The position numbers were made by a program, and so were the translations under genes. Below, one piece after another: positions 44,521 through 53,922 of a DNA stretch of 63,154 bases. This stretch comes from Alphaproteobacteria bacterium (GTDB taxonomy: Bacteria; Pseudomonadota; Alphaproteobacteria; Rhizobiales; Aestuariivirgaceae): NCBI GenBank assembly GCA_024640405.1, contig JAHEFB010000025.1:1-63154 (forward strand), given 5' to 3'. Each line of letters starts with the position of its first letter. The first letter of the stretch is position 1. The notes beneath the pieces are model-generated. The model saw only the letters and a program-made list of their open reading frames with translations, did no database searches and was not told where the DNA came from.

Positions 44521-45300
44521 ATGTCAGTTGAAACCAATCTCAACGCAGATATCGGTGAAGGCTTCGGTGCCTATGATATCGGTGATGATACCGCATTGCT
44601 GGATGTGGTCGGTTCCGTCAACGTTGCATGCGGCTTTCATGCCGGTGATCCGGGCACCATGCGCCGCCTGGTCATTGACGCCAGCGATCGCGGTATCTCG
44701 ATCGGGGCGCATCCCGGCTTCAATGATCTTTGGGGGTTCGGCAGGCGGCGGATCGACATGGCGCCGGCAGACCTGGAATATGCGGTTGCCTATCAGATCG
44801 GCGCCCTGCAGGGCATGGCCAGTTACTGCAATCAGCGGGTCAGTCATGTCAAACCTCACGGCGCACTCAACAACATGGCGGCGGAAGACATCGATCTTGC
44901 GATGGCCATAGGCCGGGGCATCAGGACGGTTGACCGGGAGTTGATTTTTGTGGCGCTTGCCGGGTCCGAAATGGAAATGGCCGCACAGAGCCTGGGACTG
45001 AAACTTGCGCGCGAAGGTTTTGCCGACCGGCAGTATGAAGCAGACGGCAACCTGACGCCGCGCAAGCTGGAAGGCTCTGTCCATAAGGATCCGAAAGTGG
45101 CCCTGGAACAGGTCTTGCGCATGATCAACGAGGGGGAAATCGTCACCCGCCAGGGAACCACGATTTCCCGCAAGATTGATACCATCTGCATCCATGGCGA
45201 CGAGCCGACCGCCGTGACACTTGGCAGGTCAGTGAAACAGGGGCTGCTGCAAGCCGGAGTAACGCTGAAACCGCTGACTGAAATTGATCTGAAAAATTAG
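44521..45300 (+). CDS. pxpA: 5-oxoprolinase subunit PxpA (LamB/YcsF)
   Basis: A 259-residue protein: LNADIGEGFGAYDIGDDTALL, VACGFHAGDPGTM, IGAHPGFNDLWGFGRR and HVKPHGALNNMAA are all typical of LamB/YcsF. It supplies the 5-oxoproline-binding subunit to PxpBC. The ATG at 44521 is the family start; the upstream frame opens by chance. Divergent from pxpB. Confidence 0.9.
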   Translation: MSVETNLNADIGEGFGAYDIGDDTALLDVVGSVNVACGFHAGDPGTMRRLVIDASDRGISIGAHPGFNDLWGFGRRRIDMAPADLEYAVAYQIGALQGMASYCNQRVSHVKPHGALNNMAAEDIDLAMAIGRGIRTVDRELIFVALAGSEMEMAAQSLGLKLAREGFADRQYEADGNLTPRKLEGSVHKDPKVALEQVLRMINEGEIVTRQGTTISRKIDTICIHGDEPTAVTLGRSVKQGLLQAGVTLKPLTEIDLKN

Positions 45301-45361
45301 TGCCTGATCATAAATTCCACCGGCACGAACTCCTGTTTCACCCACGATACTCCCCAGAGCA

Positions 45362-46177
45362 ATGTCCATAACCTGGAATCTTGAACAAACTTTCCACACA
45401 AGCGCCGGACGGGTGGCAGCGGGAAGGGCTGGTGACGGGCCTGATCTGGTGCTGGCGCACGGCTGGCCGTGGTCGTCTTTTTCCTGGCACCGGATCATCC
45501 CCGAACTGGCGAAGAACAACCGGGTGCACTGGTATGACATGCCGGGCTATGGCCGGTCTGAAATGACCGCCGGACAGGCGACGTCGCTGGATGTACAAGG
45601 CCAGGTCTTCGCTGAAATGCTCGACCATTGGGGGCTAGAACGTCCACATGTCGTTGCACATGATTTTGGTGGAGCCACCACATTGCGGGCACACCTCCTG
45701 CACGGCTGTGAATTTGAATCCTATGTGCTGATGAATGTCGTTGCCATGCGGCCGTGGGGTTCTGCGTTCTTTGACCACGTGGGCCGGCATGTAGAGGCAT
45801 TTTCCGGGTTGCCACCCAACATCCACAAGGCGGTGGTTGAGGCGTACATCAAGGGTGCCCTGGTCTCGGATATTGCTCCTGAAGACTTTGAAGCCCTGGT
45901 CGCACCCTGGTTGAGCGAGGACGGGCGCGGCAGTTTCTACCGCCAGTTTGCACAGGCTGATGAGCGCTACACTGCAGAAGTCGAACCGCTGTTCGGTGAC
46001 ACCCGCTGCCCTGTCAAAATACTGTGGGGCGAAGATGATCCGTGGATACCGCTGGACCGTGGCAAGGCCCTGCACGGGCTGCTCGGCAAGGGGTCATTCG
46101 CCCCCCTGCCCGGCGTCGGTCACCTGCCGCAACTTGAGGCTCCTGACCTTGTGCTTGAACATCTGAAACGGGACTGA
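45362..46177 (+). CDS. Alpha/beta hydrolase, haloacetate dehalogenase-like
   Basis: A 271-residue enzyme. The oxyanion segment is LAHGWPWSSFSWHRI. The nucleophile is Asp (D101 in VVAHDFGGATTLRAH), as in haloalkane/haloacetate dehalogenases and epoxide hydrolases. The acid lies near GEDDPW and the His in PGVGHLPQLE. It follows pxpA on the same strand by 61 bp; a HAD dehalogenase-like gene is 3 kb away. Substrate unknown. Confidence 0.85.
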   Translation: MSITWNLEQTFHTSAGRVAAGRAGDGPDLVLAHGWPWSSFSWHRIIPELAKNNRVHWYDMPGYGRSEMTAGQATSLDVQGQVFAEMLDHWGLERPHVVAHDFGGATTLRAHLLHGCEFESYVLMNVVAMRPWGSAFFDHVGRHVEAFSGLPPNIHKAVVEAYIKGALVSDIAPEDFEALVAPWLSEDGRGSFYRQFAQADERYTAEVEPLFGDTRCPVKILWGEDDPWIPLDRGKALHGLLGKGSFAPLPGVGHLPQLEAPDLVLEHLKRD

Positions 46178-46193
46178 AATCAATTAAACCTGT

Positions 46194-46766
46194 CTAGCGA
46201 GGCTGGCGCAACATAGGGAACAGGGACGGGGCACCGTCGGCTTCTATTTCGCCAAGTAGCTCAAAACCGTGCCGCTTGTAGATCGACAAGTTGGCAGCGT
46301 TGGTGGATTCAAGGTAAGCGACCTGTTTTGCTGCATCACACACCTTCAGCGTGTGTTCCATCATTTCAGACCCGAGCCCCCTGCCCACCAGGAAAGGATC
46401 AGCTGCAATGAACGCCAGGTGGTAGCAAGGTTCATCGGGATGCTAATGATCCATTTGCTCAAACAGTGAAAATATCTGGCCCAGCTTGGCCCCTGAGAAT
46501 TTTGCCTCAAACAGTGCTACCAGGCCATCTTCATCCGGGTGCACTCCGGGCGGCAACCACAGCGCAGCGCAAGTGTTGTCACTGTTGTGATAGGCGCCGC
46601 CGTGGCCAAATGCGCCTCCACCAAACAGTCGGAGTATGTCCGGAAACGCGGCAAGATAATCCTTCGGTTCAGGAAATAGCCAGCGCATGACCGGATCGGC
46701 GGCGAAACCCAACACAAGAGTATCAATTATTCCGGCGCTATCTGCTGCGTCCGCTGCTTCAATCAT
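46194..46766 (-). pseudogene. GNAT acetyltransferase with in-frame amber stop
   Basis: Reading from 46766, the frame gives MIEAADAADSAGIIDTLVLGF ... FEQMDH, then TAG (46443-46445), then continues in the same frame as HPDEPCYHLAFIAADPFLVGRGLGSEMMEHTLK to 46194. The second part contains the acetyl-CoA motif R/GxGLGS and YKRHGFELLGE. Homologues read through this point, so a single C-to-T change could have created the stop. It is a nonsense pseudogene, a recent inactivation, or a suppressed amber. Confidence 0.8.
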
Positions 46767-46953
46767 AAATCCCTCGCCTTCGCTTTAGCCCAGATTAGAA
46801 AACCCTACAGGGGTTGGCAAATAAATCTGGCTGTGTTGCCCTGAGCGAACTTGTCTTTAGGCGGAATACCGGGTTACATCGGTGACGCAGAAAGTCACAC
46901 TTTATTGGCCTGCACACCAGTAAATCCGGAGTTCAGGCGCACGGGGAACCACA

Positions 46954-47454
46954 ATGAAATATCTCAATGCCACAGTAGTCCTGCTCGCCTTGTTCGGCGG
47001 CACCGCGGGCGCAGAACCTGTTTCCTGGACCGGAACCTATGAGGGTCATTTTGTCTGTGACCATGTCATTGGCGGCACCGCGGGCGGTTTCAGCCGATCG
47101 TTCTCCGCCCACGTCAGGCACAGCGGCACCTCCATAGACGTGGAGACTTTCGCATTGATCAGCCCCGAAACCAAGGGCAAGCCGTCCCTGTATTACGGCA
47201 AGTTGCAGGAGACTGCGGGCGGTGCTGTGACCAGCGGATACCTGGAAGCCTGCAAGGGCCGTTTCGACTACAAGGAACTGGTGCGAATTTTCCCGGCGTC
47301 TTCTTCCGGCGGGTCATTCAGTTTCGCTGCCGACACCATCTTTGTGTCCGAAGCTCTGCCTGGCGCAGAAGGCAAGCTGGTGGCAGAGAGCTGTAAATGG
47401 GCACTGAAGCGGACATCCACTGAAGCGCCGGAATTTGAAACCTGTCCGAAGTAG
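46954..47454 (+). CDS. Secreted protein of unknown function
   Basis: A 166-residue protein with signal peptide (ATVVLLALFGGTAGA). The mature form begins EPVSWTGTYEGHFVCDHVIGG and contains four Cys spread over 130 residues, suggesting disulfides in the periplasm. No repeats or known domain. Followed 75 bp later by a phosphoesterase gene on the same strand. Confidence 0.65.
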   Translation: MKYLNATVVLLALFGGTAGAEPVSWTGTYEGHFVCDHVIGGTAGGFSRSFSAHVRHSGTSIDVETFALISPETKGKPSLYYGKLQETAGGAVTSGYLEACKGRFDYKELVRIFPASSSGGSFSFAADTIFVSEALPGAEGKLVAESCKWALKRTSTEAPEFETCPK

Positions 47455-47529
47455 AGTGCATCTGGCGAGAAAACCGGCGGCGACCTGAAATGTATGGTGC
47501 CCGGGTTCGCATTGCGATAGGTATCGCCC

Positions 47530-48276
47530 ATGAAATTTGCAGCGATTGCCGACATTCATGGTAACTGCACGGCCCTTGAAGCGGTGCTGAAAGACATGGC
47601 CTCACTGGGTGTCAGCGAGGTTGTCAATCTTGGTGATCACGTCAGTGGGCCACTGGAGGCGCGCCGGACCGCAGATTTGCTGATGCAGCGCAACTTTCCA
47701 TCGATACGCGGCAATCATGATCGCTGGGTGGTTCGCGACGATCTGGCAAGAATGACCGGATCGGATGTCATCGCCCGCAAGCAGCTGGGCAAACAGCATC
47801 TCGACTGGCTGAGCGCGCTGCCGTCCACACTGACCTATCGCGACGAAGTTTTTCTGTGTCATGGAACACCGCAAAGAGACACCAGGTATTGGCTGGAAAT
47901 GGTGACCGAAGATGCTGTTGTCATGGCCACGCCTGTTGAAGAGGTCGAACGCGAGGCGGCGGGAATATCTGCGTCACTCATCCTGTGTGGTCACACCCAT
48001 ATCCCCCGCTCAGTCCGATTGCGCGACGGCCGGATGGTGGTGAACCCGGGCAGCGTCGGATGCCCGGCATATGATGATGTCAATCCGGTGCGCCACATCA
48101 TGCAAACCGGAACTCCGGATGCCAGCTATGCCATACTGGAAAAGACCCCTGCGGGCTGGAGCACCACATTCCGGCAGGTGCCGTACGACAATTTGGCAAT
48201 GGCGGAGCTTGCCCGCAAGAATGGCCGCGACAAATGGGCCGAAGCCCTGGCGACCGGCTGGATCTGCCAAACGTGA
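47530..48276 (+). CDS. Metallophosphoesterase (calcineurin-like)
   Basis: A 248-residue enzyme with all metal-binding motifs: ADIHGN (7-12), NLGDHVSGP, RGNHDRW and LCGHTHIP. Family members hydrolyse phosphodiesters or nucleotides with two metals; this compact form resembles YfcE/MJ0936-like proteins. ATG at 47530. No substrate evidence. Confidence 0.9.
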   Translation: MKFAAIADIHGNCTALEAVLKDMASLGVSEVVNLGDHVSGPLEARRTADLLMQRNFPSIRGNHDRWVVRDDLARMTGSDVIARKQLGKQHLDWLSALPSTLTYRDEVFLCHGTPQRDTRYWLEMVTEDAVVMATPVEEVEREAAGISASLILCGHTHIPRSVRLRDGRMVVNPGSVGCPAYDDVNPVRHIMQTGTPDASYAILEKTPAGWSTTFRQVPYDNLAMAELARKNGRDKWAEALATGWICQT

Positions 48277-48287
48277 TGTTGCCAGCC

Positions 48288-48593
48288 CTATCCAGGCCAG
48301 ATCAGCTCAACCCGGATGCCGCCGGGTTCGGCAAACATCATGTGCTTGCGCGGGCCTGAACCCACCGCTTCAGGCATGAACTCAACTGTTACACCGGGCC
48401 AGGCTGTAACCTTGTCGGCCAGTTCGGCCAATTTCGCTTCGCTTTCGATCTCCATTGCCAGATGATGCAGGCCGACATTGGCACGCCGGTCGCAACCCGT
48501 CACCTGCATGTCCCGGTTTGCCTGCCAAAGCGTCAGGCGCAATTTGCCATCAGTGATGGAATTTGTGGGGCAGCGGTCATCCCTGGCGATTTC
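48288..48593 (-). pseudogene. VOC/glyoxalase-family fragment, 5' truncated
   Basis: The frame gives LGWQEIARDDRCPTNSITDG..., LTLWQANRDMQVTGCDRRANVGLHHLAMEIESE and MMFAEPGGIRVELIWPG, the second half of a VOC domain with a Glu metal ligand at the C-terminus. An in-frame TGA precedes the first residues and no start codon with a ribosome site leads in; the N-terminal ~25 residues of the domain are missing. Most likely a decayed gene; a TTG at 48542 could give only 84 residues. Confidence 0.65.
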
Positions 48594-48768
48594 CTGCCAG
48601 CCCAGTATTTCAGATCAGGATGATTAAGACCGGCGGTTTCAGCTATTGATGCCTCGCATGATTAGGGTGAACTGATATGATGATGTAGCGGGACGCCAGA
48701 CACACGCGCCAAAAATTTTTTTGATCCCGACCAAGGAATCCGGGTTGTCATGCGTCCTATAGACGAAC

Positions 48769-49308
48769 ATGCGAATGAACACAGGCGATAACGAGCTTGC
48801 CGCCCAGGCGGGAAACGGCGATGCAACGGCATTTCAGGTGCTGTTGGGGCGCCATTATGACAGCATCTATCGCATTGCCTATCGCTTCACCGGCGTGCGC
48901 GAAGATGCTGAAGACATTGCGCAAGGCGTGTGCGTGTCGCTGGCAGTCAAACTGCGTTCATTCAAGGGTGAAGCCCGTTTCAGCACGTGGCTTTTTCGAA
49001 TTGTCGTCAATGCAGCGCAGGACTTTCATCGCAAGAATGCGGCCACCTCGCGGCTGAATGCGGCCTATGGCGAGGTTTCCGAACTGATGCGTGATGAACA
49101 TGCCGAGGCGGCGCGCGAACAATCCTGGCTCTATGACGCACTGGAGCGGGTTGGCGAGGATTTGCGTGAAACAGCCATTCTGGTGGTGGCGGAAGGCATG
49201 ACCCATGCCGAGGCAGCAGGGGTTCTGGAGATAAAGGAGTCAACCGTGTCATGGCGCATGCACGAATTGCGTAAAAACCTTAAGGCGCTGGCGAAAGCAG
49301 AACTATGA
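48769..49308 (+). CDS. ECF-type RNA polymerase sigma factor
   Basis: A 179-residue sigma-70 family protein: region 2 (FQVLLGRHYDSIYRIAYRFTG, EDAEDIAQ) and region 4 with HTH (GMTHAEAAGVLEIKESTVSWRMHEL). Its stop overlaps the start of the VWA gene (ATGA at 49305-49308), so the two are translationally coupled. No typical zinc anti-sigma is present; the N-terminal cytoplasmic part of the next protein may fill that role. Confidence 0.9.
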   Translation: MRMNTGDNELAAQAGNGDATAFQVLLGRHYDSIYRIAYRFTGVREDAEDIAQGVCVSLAVKLRSFKGEARFSTWLFRIVVNAAQDFHRKNAATSRLNAAYGEVSELMRDEHAEAAREQSWLYDALERVGEDLRETAILVVAEGMTHAEAAGVLEIKESTVSWRMHELRKNLKALAKAEL

Positions 49309-51359
49309 ACAACGAACTGGACAGAATGGAGCAGGCGTTTCGGCAGCAACTGGAAGCTGACCGGCCCAGCGATGCAGCGCGTCAGGAAACGCTGCGCGCC
49401 GCCATGGAGGCCTTTGGTGAAGAAAGTTCAAAAACCCACCAAGGAACCGGCATCGGGAACCGTCCTAAAGAGCGGGGCAATAACTGCATAACCGCTCTGA
49501 AAAGGAACCTGACAATGAATTTTGCACACCCGAAACTGTCCTACATGCTGGCCGGCGGAACAAGCCTTGCCGTCCTGACGATCGCTGCCGTCAACCTGCA
49601 GGTGCTCAACCCGCAGATGTTCACGGCACCGGCGGACCGCCTGGCAGAACACGCCGAAGTGTTGAATGACAAGGAAGAGATCGCTGCATTACCGGGTGCG
49701 GGGCAAGTACCCGAAGCTGATCAACTGGCTCTCAACAAGGTAGAGCCGAAGAAGTCCGCAGAAAAGCGTATGGGTGTCGCACAACAGCTTGCGGCAGGTG
49801 GCAAGGCCAAGCGCCAGTTCGCGCCCGCACCGATGTCGGCACTGGTGAGCGAACAGGCCGTTGGGACCACCGGTTTTCGAAACCGCCGCGACAATACGAT
49901 TCAATACTACCAGGATCAGGGACGCGACAAGTTTTCCAAACTGACACCGAACAGGCTGAAGCTCGTCGCCAGTGAACCCGTATCCACATTCTCGGTCGAT
50001 GTCGACACCGCATCGTACAGTTTTGTGCGCAGCGCCCTGAACCGTGGCGTGCTGCCGCAAAAGGATGCGGTTCGGGTTGAGGAACTGATCAATTACTTCG
50101 ACTATGACTATGCCGCACCGGACAATCGAGCTGAACCATTCAAGACCAATGTGTCGGTGATGCCGACACCGTGGAACACAAACACAAAGCTGCTGCGTAT
50201 CGGCATCAAGGGTTTCGACCTGCCAAAATCCGATGCACCGAAAGCCAACCTTGTTTTCCTGCTTGATACGTCAGGTTCCATGAACTCGCCCGACAAGCTG
50301 CCCTTGTTGCGTAATTCCTTCAAGCTGCTGCTGTCTTCACTCAAACCCGATGACACGGTGGCAATCGTGACCTATGCAGGCTCTGCCGGCACGGTACTTG
50401 AACCGACCCGGGTTGCGGACAAGAACAAGATACTGGCTGCGCTTGACCAGCTCAATTCGGGCGGGTCGACCGCCGGTGCCGAAGGCATCCGCCAGGCCTA
50501 TCAGCTTGCCGAGCGCAATCTGGACAAGAAGGGTGTCAACCGGGTGATCCTGGCAACCGACGGTGATTTCAATGTCGGCATTTCCAACCCGGAAGAGTTG
50601 AAGAGTTTCGTTGAACGCAAACGCAAGACCGGCGTCACCCTGTCGGTACTGGGATTCGGTCACGGCAATTACAATGACCAGCTGATGCAGACGCTGGCCC
50701 AGAACGGCAATGGCAATGCTGCCTACATCGACACACTCAACGAAGCCCGGAAAGTTCTTGTCGAGGAGGCCGGTTCCACCCTGTTCACTATAGCCAAGGA
50801 TGTGAAACTGCAGCTCGAGTTCAATCCGGCACAGGTCAGCGAATACCGGTTGATCGGTTATGAGACACGATTGTTGAACCGGGAAGACTTCAACAACGAC
50901 AAGGTCGATGCCGGTGATATCGGAGCGGGACATTCAGTGACCGCACTTTACGAAATTACACCTGCCGGATCCGCATCACAGCAGGTAGACGGCCTGCGTT
51001 ATCAGTCTGAAAACACCGCCAGGGCGACCGGTAGCAACAGCAACGAATACGCCTTCATGAAGATCCGTTACAAGCTGCCGGACAGCAGCACAAGCACGCT
51101 GATTGAAACGCCTGTCACCAGGACATCGGAGGTATCCGATATTACACAGGCTCCACGCTCGTCACGGTTTGCAGCCGCAGTAGCCGCTTTTGGTCAGATC
51201 CTGCGTGGTGGGCGTTATACCTCCTCTTTCAGCTACGACGACGTGATTGCGCTTGCCCAGTCCGCCAAAGGTGAAGACCGCTTCGGTTACCGGGCAGAAT
51301 TCATCAATCTGGTGCGGCTGGCCAAGTCGGCAGCAGCGCTGGAAGCACAAAAACCATAA
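49305..51359 (+). CDS. YfbK-type VWA protein, membrane-anchored
   Basis: A 684-residue protein. Residues 1-75 are a cytoplasmic, charged region; 78-101 form a membrane helix (LSYMLAGGTSLAVLTIAAVNLQV). After a linker come a VWA_N domain (KLVASEPVSTFSVDVDTASYSFV), a VWA domain with MIDAS DTSGSMNS (about residue 320) and a DUF3520-like C-terminus. The VWA part lies in the periplasm. The coupled ECF sigma gene suggests that the N-terminal region acts as its anti-sigma; inference. A terminator follows. Confidence 0.9.
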   Translation: MNNELDRMEQAFRQQLEADRPSDAARQETLRAAMEAFGEESSKTHQGTGIGNRPKERGNNCITALKRNLTMNFAHPKLSYMLAGGTSLAVLTIAAVNLQVLNPQMFTAPADRLAEHAEVLNDKEEIAALPGAGQVPEADQLALNKVEPKKSAEKRMGVAQQLAAGGKAKRQFAPAPMSALVSEQAVGTTGFRNRRDNTIQYYQDQGRDKFSKLTPNRLKLVASEPVSTFSVDVDTASYSFVRSALNRGVLPQKDAVRVEELINYFDYDYAAPDNRAEPFKTNVSVMPTPWNTNTKLLRIGIKGFDLPKSDAPKANLVFLLDTSGSMNSPDKLPLLRNSFKLLLSSLKPDDTVAIVTYAGSAGTVLEPTRVADKNKILAALDQLNSGGSTAGAEGIRQAYQLAERNLDKKGVNRVILATDGDFNVGISNPEELKSFVERKRKTGVTLSVLGFGHGNYNDQLMQTLAQNGNGNAAYIDTLNEARKVLVEEAGSTLFTIAKDVKLQLEFNPAQVSEYRLIGYETRLLNREDFNNDKVDAGDIGAGHSVTALYEITPAGSASQQVDGLRYQSENTARATGSNSNEYAFMKIRYKLPDSSTSTLIETPVTRTSEVSDITQAPRSSRFAAAVAAFGQILRGGRYTSSFSYDDVIALAQSAKGEDRFGYRAEFINLVRLAKSAAALEAQKP

Positions 51360-51389
51360 GCCGAAAAAATCGGGCCAAGCAATGAAAGG

Positions 51390-51419
51390 TGGTCGGCGTT
51401 CATCAACGCCGGCCATTTT
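51390..51419 (+). terminator. Intrinsic terminator of sigma/VWA operon
   Basis: Hairpin from TGGTCGGCGTT (51390-51400) with AACGCCGGCCA (51405-51415), a four-base loop and one G-T wobble, followed by TTTTC. It lies 31 bases past the VWA stop. Confidence 0.85.
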
Positions 51420-51540
51420 CATGTAGCCAATCATTCTGACTTCTCTCAAGCTCACACAAGCAATGCAAACTATTTTTTTTAAACATTTTTGTCGCAATTC
51501 CTGATAACTTAAGTCAACCGGCTTCAGCCGCCGCTGAAGT

Positions 51541-51879
51541 TCAGGGCCTGCCATCCGGTCCTGAGAATACGGTCTTCAATTCCGCAGCATGTTCAGGAAA
51601 GGCCCATTCGATTTCATGGATCAGATTGTGCAGCCTGTCACGCAATTCTCCGTTGCCCTGGCGCATGGCCTGCAGGTGCCGACGATGCAGCGACAACAGC
51701 ATGTTGGCACCGTGAGATGGCGCGGCCGATCTGGCGCGGGCAATCGCATGCAACTGTCTGCGAGCCTCACCGAATGTCATGCCTGCCGGCATATCTACAA
51801 TCAGCTGGACAGCCTGCAGCGGTATGGCTTCACCGAAAATGTGAATAATCTCTGCCTGGGTAATCGGGCTGTCCTTCAT
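51541..51879 (-). CDS. Small protein of unknown function
   Basis: A 112-residue, probably all-helical cytoplasmic protein (MKDSPITQAEIIHIFGEAIPLQAVQL, ARRQLHAIARARSA, LLSLHRRHLQAM). No cysteines, no signal. ATG at 51879 gives the better start than a TTG-like codon five residues upstream. Convergent with the sigma/VWA operon. I do not recognise it. Confidence 0.5.
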   Translation of the reverse strand: MKDSPITQAEIIHIFGEAIPLQAVQLIVDMPAGMTFGEARRQLHAIARARSAAPSHGANMLLSLHRRHLQAMRQGNGELRDRLHNLIHEIEWAFPEHAAELKTVFSGPDGRP

Positions 51880-52108
51880 CGCCGTGGCCTCCATTGTCGA
51901 CCGACTGATTTACACCGCAATTATTTATCGGCAGGACCAATCCAGTCTGTGCATCCTGTCACACGGGCAAAACAGTGTTGCCAGGCAGACCGCATTAAAT
52001 TGCCTGTGCGACCGGTTTGTGGTGCAGTCACAATGAAGCACACAGTCTGAGGAAGCCGCTTTCGAGAGCAGGTTTCGCTACGGCCGGAGAACAGGCCTGC
52101 AACCCTGG

Positions 52109-52525
52109 GTGCATTCAGTTGTCATGTCCAAATTGCGAGGCAGCATCGTCACGAGCCTCAACCGGCGGCATCCGCCAATCCTCGGGCCGGTCTCGACCAT
52201 GGAGGCATTTGAGGTCGGTTATGATGTCGGTGGCGCAGAAGCGATGCGGCGGCTGATACGATCGTTTCGCCTGACGGAACTGTGCAATCTGCTTGGCCTG
52301 CCGAGGATTGCCCTGCCCGTCACGATTGAAAATGGTGTTCCCCACGGTGTGCAGATCATCGGGCGGCGCTTCGATGAAGACCGGTGTTTCAATGCAGCCG
52401 AGACTATCGAGAAGACCTGCCACATATCAGTACCGATTGACCCTGTGATCATGACTAGAGGGCCTTGGACCACCGGATTGTTTGCAGTGGCCGCAACGGA
52501 TTCAGCAACGGTGCTCCCGACCTGA
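52109..52525 (+). pseudogene. Amidase C-terminal fragment
   Basis: A 138-residue frame. LCNLLGLPRIALPVTIENGVPHGVQIIGRRFDEDRCF and AAETIEK... PIDP match the C-terminal end of amidase-signature enzymes, but the Ser-Ser-Lys catalytic core is absent. No ribosome site leads into the ATG. It is a remnant of a gene truncated at its 5' end; the preceding 200 bp show no amidase-like sequence in other frames. Confidence 0.7.
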
Positions 52526-52767
52526 ACAACAAATCGCAACGATTCAAGCAGAGCTGGCAAGTTATTGTTTTAATGTAGTTTTATTGTTTTTTTTAAAATA
52601 ATGAATCAAACCTTAACCGGCTGTATAACAGTGCGATCTGCAAGGTTTACCGCCAGTAGTTTGAAACGATGGCGATATGGCCAGTATCGCCGCCGACACA
52701 GCACAATTTCAGCGTATTTGCTGTATATGCCAAAAGGCTCACAGACTTCCCGAAGCGGAGAAATTGG

Positions 52768-53895
52768 GTGGACGTCGTTTTAGCAGGTATGTCCACGGTT
52801 GTTCCGGCCGCCAAGTTGCCCCAGACCCTGGTTTTGGATTGGGCTCGCCGAACCCTGGGCAGCAAGTTTTCCCAGTTTGAGAGAATGTCGAAAGCCTTCG
52901 ACAATGCAGGCATCCACACACGTTATGCCGTGGCGGACATGTCGTGGTTCGAAACGGCAAAATCCTGGCCGGAACGAAACTCGGTTTATCTTGAAGGAGC
53001 CACCCGGCTGTTCATCGATGCCGCAACAAATGCTCTGGACGACGCAGGTTGGGATGCTGATGAGGTTGACGCCATTGTCACCGTGTCTTCAACGGGGATA
53101 GCCACACCAACGCTGGAAGCGCGTGCCTGGATGGAGATGGGATTTCGCGAAGACGTAACCCGCATCCCGGTTTTTGGACTGGGGTGTGCAGGCGGTGTTT
53201 CCGGCCTGGCCATTGCACGTGATTTTGCGGCTACCATGGAAGGCACACGGGTACTTATGGTGGCGGTTGAAGCCTGCACGGTATCGTTCTGCGCCGGCAC
53301 GCCGCGCAAGGCCGACATCATCGGTTCTGCCATTTTTGGTGATGGTGCGGCTGCAGTATGCGTTACCAGCGAAAACAGATCCGTCAACGGGCACAACGGC
53401 TGTGGCGGCATTAACGGTCGCAATGGCCGTAACGGCCACGCCGGCCGGCAAGGTCATAACAGTGAGAAAATTTACATCGGAAAGGGCTCGCAGAAAATGT
53501 GGCCCGACACCTTGTCCATCATGGGCTGGGAAGTTGACGAGGACAGCCTCGGTGTCGTGTTCGACAAATCCATTCCCAGCTTCACCGAAGACAATTTTTC
53601 CTCTGCGGTCAGCGGCGCGCTGGCAAAGCTTGGCAAGGACATCAGCGAAATAGACCGTTTTGTCTGCCACCCCGGTGGTACCAAGGTGTTGCAGGCAATT
53701 GAACAGTGTCTGGAATTGCAACCCGAAAGCCTTGGTGAGGAGCGCGAAGTCTTGCGCAATTTCGGCAACATGTCCGCCCCCACGGTATTGTTTGTCCTGA
53801 AGCAGGTTCTGGACAATGACCAGACCGGCGATATGCTGATGTGCGCGCTGGGCCCCGGGTTCACAGCGTCGTTTTTGCCGATAACAAGAGCCTAG
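52768..53895 (+). CDS. Type III polyketide synthase with Asn/Gly-rich insert
   Basis: A 375-residue chalcone-synthase-like enzyme starting at GTG 52768 (GGAG seven bases upstream). Triad: C140 (FGLGCAGGVSG), H301 (CHPGGTKVL) and N334 (NFGNMSAPTVLFVL). It should extend a CoA starter with malonyl-CoA to make alkylpyrones or alkylresorcinols. Residues about 204-232 form an insert of NGHNG/GRNG/GHNS repeats not expected in the family. An ICMT-like methyltransferase gene follows 28 bp later, a common pairing for alkylpyrone modification. Confidence 0.9.
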   Translation: MDVVLAGMSTVVPAAKLPQTLVLDWARRTLGSKFSQFERMSKAFDNAGIHTRYAVADMSWFETAKSWPERNSVYLEGATRLFIDAATNALDDAGWDADEVDAIVTVSSTGIATPTLEARAWMEMGFREDVTRIPVFGLGCAGGVSGLAIARDFAATMEGTRVLMVAVEACTVSFCAGTPRKADIIGSAIFGDGAAAVCVTSENRSVNGHNGCGGINGRNGRNGHAGRQGHNSEKIYIGKGSQKMWPDTLSIMGWEVDEDSLGVVFDKSIPSFTEDNFSSAVSGALAKLGKDISEIDRFVCHPGGTKVLQAIEQCLELQPESLGEEREVLRNFGNMSAPTVLFVLKQVLDNDQTGDMLMCALGPGFTASFLPITRA

Positions 53896-53922
53896 TAAGA
53901 ACCGAGCCGGTAATTTCCAGTA

